Shown one piece after another: positions 61,723 to 64,000 of a stretch of DNA of 64,000 nucleotides. Positions within the stretch are counted from its first letter, which is position 1; every line of letters starts with the position of its first letter. The notes beneath the pieces were generated by a model. It searched no databases, was not told the origin of the DNA, and saw only the letters and a list, made by a program, of their open reading frames with translations. The DNA comes from SIG454 sp045646365 (GTDB lineage Bacteria > Bacillota > Clostridia > Monoglobales > Monoglobaceae). Made by a program: the position numbers and the translations under genes. The stretch lies in contig JAZRKP010000075.1 in the NCBI GenBank assembly GCA_045646365.1, forward strand, positions 62,001 through 126,000, written 5' to 3'.

Positions 61723-62125
61723 AAAGTATTTATTGTCAGGGGAGGACTTTTCCCTTGCGGGAGAGGCGTCAAGCAGTTTTAAAGGGATTCTTAAAAAACT
61801 CGGTATTGATGCAACTGTTATCAGGCGTGTAGCTATTGCTATGTATGAGGCAGAGATAAACACTATTGTCCACGGCAAGGGCGGAGAATGTGAGGCTGAA
61901 ATTTCAGGGAAGAAGATTACCCTTGTTTTCAGCGATAACGGTCCCGGTATTGAGAATATAGACCTTGCGATGCAGGAGGGGTATTCAACTGCTACCGATG
62001 AAATCAGGGAACTGGGTTTCGGGGCAGGAATGGGACTTCCAAATATCAAAAGGTATACAGATGATATGCAGATTGAAACAAAGCCCGGTGAGGGCACGAG
62101 GCTGACATTAACAATAAATCTGTGA
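61715..62125 (+). CDS. RsbW/SpoIIAB-like ATP-binding protein (serine/threonine kinase, anti-sigma type)
   Basis: A 136 aa GHKL ATPase. The N-box is AIAMYEAEINTIVHG (about residues 44-58), the G1 box DNGPGIENIDLAM (about 78-90), and the G2 region GFGAGMGLPNIKRYTDDM (about 104-121). RsbW-type proteins phosphorylate anti-anti-sigma factors or sequester sigma factors, but none of these partners is in view. ATG 61715 overlaps the upstream gene; an in-frame GTG at 61706 is possible. Context suggests it reads out the neighbouring hydrogenase-like sensor. Confidence 0.85.
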   Translation: MIKKYLLSGEDFSLAGEASSSFKGILKKLGIDATVIRRVAIAMYEAEINTIVHGKGGECEAEISGKKITLVFSDNGPGIENIDLAMQEGYSTATDEIRELGFGAGMGLPNIKRYTDDMQIETKPGEGTRLTLTINL

Positions 62126-62135
62126 GGTGATATAT

Positions 62136-63428
62136 ATGGAATATTTTCACTCAGTTACACTGGACAGAGATAAATGTCATGGCTGTACAAATTGTATCAC
62201 TCATTGCCCGACAGAGGCAATAAGAGTGCAAAACGGTAAGGCTAAGATTATAAAAGAACGCTGTATTGACTGCGGCGAGTGTGTGAGGGTTTGTCAATCC
62301 CACGCAAAAGTCGTTGTTGCAGACAGTTTCTCGATGCTTGATGAATTTGAATATAATATAGCGATGCCTGCCCCGTCGTTTTACGGGCAGTTTGCGAGCG
62401 GTATAAGCATTGGACAGATACTTGCAGCGTTTAAGAAGATTGGCTTTGACCATGTTTTTGAGGTGGCAAGAGGAGCTGAATATGTCAGTGCGGCAACCCG
62501 TCAGCTTATTAAAGCGGGGACGCTCAAAAAACCTATTATCAATTCAGCTTGTCCTGCGGTTTTGAGACTTATAAGAGAACGCTTTCCTGACCTTTTGGAG
62601 AATGTTTTGAACCTTATTTCACCAATGGAGGTTGCGGCAGGTCTTGCAAGAGAAGAAGCTTCTGCGAGAACAGGTATTCCCGGTGATAAAATCGGAGTGT
62701 TTTTCATAAGCCCTTGTCCTGCAAAGGTAACAAGCGTTAAAGCTCCGCTGACTGTGGAGAAATCCAATGTGAGCGGTGTTATAACTGCGAAGAAAGCGTT
62801 TAACAAAATTTGCCCGATTATTGAGAATATGGAGGGAGATGAATCTCTTTGTATCTCAGCCTATGAAGGAATTGACTGGGCAAGCAGTGGCGGTGAATGT
62901 TCAAGCTCAGGAGCGAAAGATACCGTGGCGGTTGACGAAATACATAATGTTATAACGGTTCTTGAAGAGATTGAGAATGGGAAAATGGCAACAGTTGAAT
63001 TTATTGAATTGTCTGCCTGCCCAAGCGGATGTAATGGCGGACCTTTGAATGTTGTTAATCCGTTCCTGTCGTGTAGCAGAATTTCTTTCCAGTCTAAAAC
63101 TAAGCCTCAAATTAAAGAGATAGAAAATCTTGATGTGGATAAGCTTAAATGGCAGAAAAAGGTTGAAGGGACCCCTGTTATGCCCCTTGATAACGACCTT
63201 GACGAAGCAATGCGGAAAATGGAGCTTATGGATAAAATCTATGAACGGCTTCCAAAGCTTGATTGCGGTTCCTGCGGTTCTCCGAACTGTAAGTCGCTGG
63301 CTGAGGATATTGTCAGAGGTTTTGCCCGTGAGAATGATTGCATATTCCTTATGAAAGAGCGTCTTAAAAGGCTTGCCAAGGAATTGTTTAAGCTTAACGA
63401 AACTTATCAGGATGAAGATGAGGGATAA
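62136..63428 (+). CDS. [FeFe]-hydrogenase-like sensory protein
   Basis: A 430 aa iron-sulfur protein. Two ferredoxin-type 4Fe-4S motifs (C14/17/20/24 and C43/46/49/53) precede an H-cluster domain. The four H-cluster ligand cysteines appear as C139 (NSACP), C194 (SPCPAK), C295 and C299 (SACPSGC). The residue before C139, normally the proton-transfer cysteine, is alanine, as in putative sensory hydrogenases. A C-terminal Fe-S module follows (C377, C380, C385, C402). Low catalytic activity with a sensing role is inferred. ATG 62136 follows GAGGTGA at 5 bases. Confidence 0.88.
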   Translation: MEYFHSVTLDRDKCHGCTNCITHCPTEAIRVQNGKAKIIKERCIDCGECVRVCQSHAKVVVADSFSMLDEFEYNIAMPAPSFYGQFASGISIGQILAAFKKIGFDHVFEVARGAEYVSAATRQLIKAGTLKKPIINSACPAVLRLIRERFPDLLENVLNLISPMEVAAGLAREEASARTGIPGDKIGVFFISPCPAKVTSVKAPLTVEKSNVSGVITAKKAFNKICPIIENMEGDESLCISAYEGIDWASSGGECSSSGAKDTVAVDEIHNVITVLEEIENGKMATVEFIELSACPSGCNGGPLNVVNPFLSCSRISFQSKTKPQIKEIENLDVDKLKWQKKVEGTPVMPLDNDLDEAMRKMELMDKIYERLPKLDCGSCGSPNCKSLAEDIVRGFARENDCIFLMKERLKRLAKELFKLNETYQDEDEG

Positions 63429-63430
63429 TT

Positions 63431-63763
63431 ATGAAGGTAAGCGAACTTGTTGAAAAGCTTAATCTTGATGTCATAACAAATGCCGACAATCTTGACAATG
63501 AGGTAAACGGCTGTTATATCGGTGATTTGCTCAGCTGGGTTATGGGCAGAGCGGAAGCGGATAATGTCTGGATAACCATAATGAGCAATATAAATATCGT
63601 TGCCGTTGCATCCCTGACGGGGGTTTCCTGCATACTCCTTTGTGAGGGCGTTACTCCTGAAGATGATGTTGTCAGCAAAGCCAATGCTCAGGATATTGTC
63701 ATTTTAAGGAGCAGTAAAACCGCTTATGAGCTTGCTTTGTTGATAGACGGAGTTGTGAAATGA
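63431..63763 (+). CDS. DRTGG-domain protein, copy 2
   Basis: A 110 aa single-domain protein, MKVSELVEKLNLDVITNADN at the start and GCYIGDLLSWVMGRAEADNVWIT (about residues 27-49), the usual DRTGG pattern. It is more distant from copy 1 than a recent duplicate would be. It starts 2 bases after the hydrogenase-like gene and overlaps the PHP gene by 4 bases, so all belong to one operon. Confidence 0.75.
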   Translation: MKVSELVEKLNLDVITNADNLDNEVNGCYIGDLLSWVMGRAEADNVWITIMSNINIVAVASLTGVSCILLCEGVTPEDDVVSKANAQDIVILRSSKTAYELALLIDGVVK

Positions 63764-64000
63764 TTTATTACGATTTTCATATTCATTCTGCCTTGTCTCC
63801 TTGCGGAGATAAGGATATGACTCCGAATAATATCGTCAATATGGCGGCAATTTCCGGGCTTGACGCTATCGCAGTATCCGACCATAACAGTGTTGGAAAT
63901 GTGCGGGCGGCTATGAAAGTCGGGGAGGAATGCGGTGTTTCTGTTATTCCGGGTATGGAGGTTGAAACTGCGGAAGAAGTTCACATTCTGACTCTCTATC
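63760..64000 (+). CDS. PHP-domain phosphoesterase, 5' part
   Basis: The first 80 residues of a PHP-family metal-dependent phosphoesterase, cut by the window edge. Metal-site motifs FHIHSALSPCGD (residues 6-17), VSDHNSVGN (about 39-47) and IPGMEVET (about 63-70) are present. PHP proteins of this kind often close DRTGG/hydrogenase-sensor operons in Clostridia. The substrate is unknown. Confidence 0.85.
   Translation, partial: MIYYDFHIHSALSPCGDKDMTPNNIVNMAAISGLDAIAVSDHNSVGNVRAAMKVGEECGVSVIPGMEVETAEEVHILTLY

Overview
The window reads as a chromosomal segment of a low-GC, anaerobic, Gram-positive Clostridia-type bacterium. Supporting signs are the Firmicutes-style dcw cluster with a PASTA penicillin-binding protein, small basic protein, DUF881 protein and FtsQ; a MurE with the meso-diaminopimelate DNPR motif; SpoVT, which points to a spore-forming lineage; a Rel/SpoT stringent factor; AGGAGG-type ribosome binding sites with frequent TTG/GTG starts; and an [FeFe]-hydrogenase-like sensory cassette at the right edge. 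The genus cannot be named from the sequence alone.

Layout. Bases 1-4866 hold envelope genes (GT4 glycosyltransferase, two DUF4330 membrane proteins) and a block matching Bacillus yabM-yabN-yabO (lipid-linked polysaccharide flippase, MazG, RqcP). Next come RNase Y (5027-6607) and ComF (6656-7405). Bases 7568-22892 are the division/cell-wall cluster mraZ-rsmH-ftsL-PBP-murE-murF-mraY-ftsW-murG-murA-ftsQ-DUF881-sbp-ftsZ, with a MraZ-box promoter and a separate strong ftsZ promoter; murD, murC, murB and ftsA are absent from it. ispE and ftsH run leftward, followed by three tandem cyclophilins (membrane-anchored, cytosolic, S-layer-homology), a DUF3006 micro-gene, and a leftward dacF-tsaB-tsaE group. 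A dCMP deaminase, a DUF624 membrane protein, a GH36 alpha-galactosidase, spoVT and a small DUF6514-like gene fill 31-36 kb.

Bases 36126-51948 form a long collinear housekeeping run: mutS2, recJ, rel, an MBL-fold hydrolase, hemZ, a degenerate kinase-like ATPase, a YmdB-like phosphoesterase, an orphan solute-binding lipoprotein, dinB, DUF6106, an AcpS-NnrD fusion, a YdcC/GerS-like lipoprotein, an antitoxin-less MazF and an exported protein. An AraC regulator diverges from a galacturonate operon (GH4 alpha-galacturonidase with the CHEV motif, serine hydrolase, uxaB, uxaA, and a shortened uxaC). Tandem 26-bp direct repeats one 31-bp step apart sit in the divergent promoter region.

Bases 59991-60289 hold no gene but a nearly gap-free series of stem-loops bounded by near-identical terminal hairpins: a MITE-like element or a structured RNA. 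Two leftward tRNA genes (Thr-GGT, Gly-GCC), each with its own consensus promoter, follow. The right edge (60862-64000) carries a NuoE-like subunit, two DRTGG proteins, an RsbW-like ATPase, an [FeFe]-hydrogenase-like protein in which the proton-transfer cysteine is alanine, and the start of a PHP protein. This looks like a redox or hydrogen-sensing signalling cassette. No rRNA, CRISPR array, prophage or transposase was seen. All calls were made by reading alone; no database was searched.
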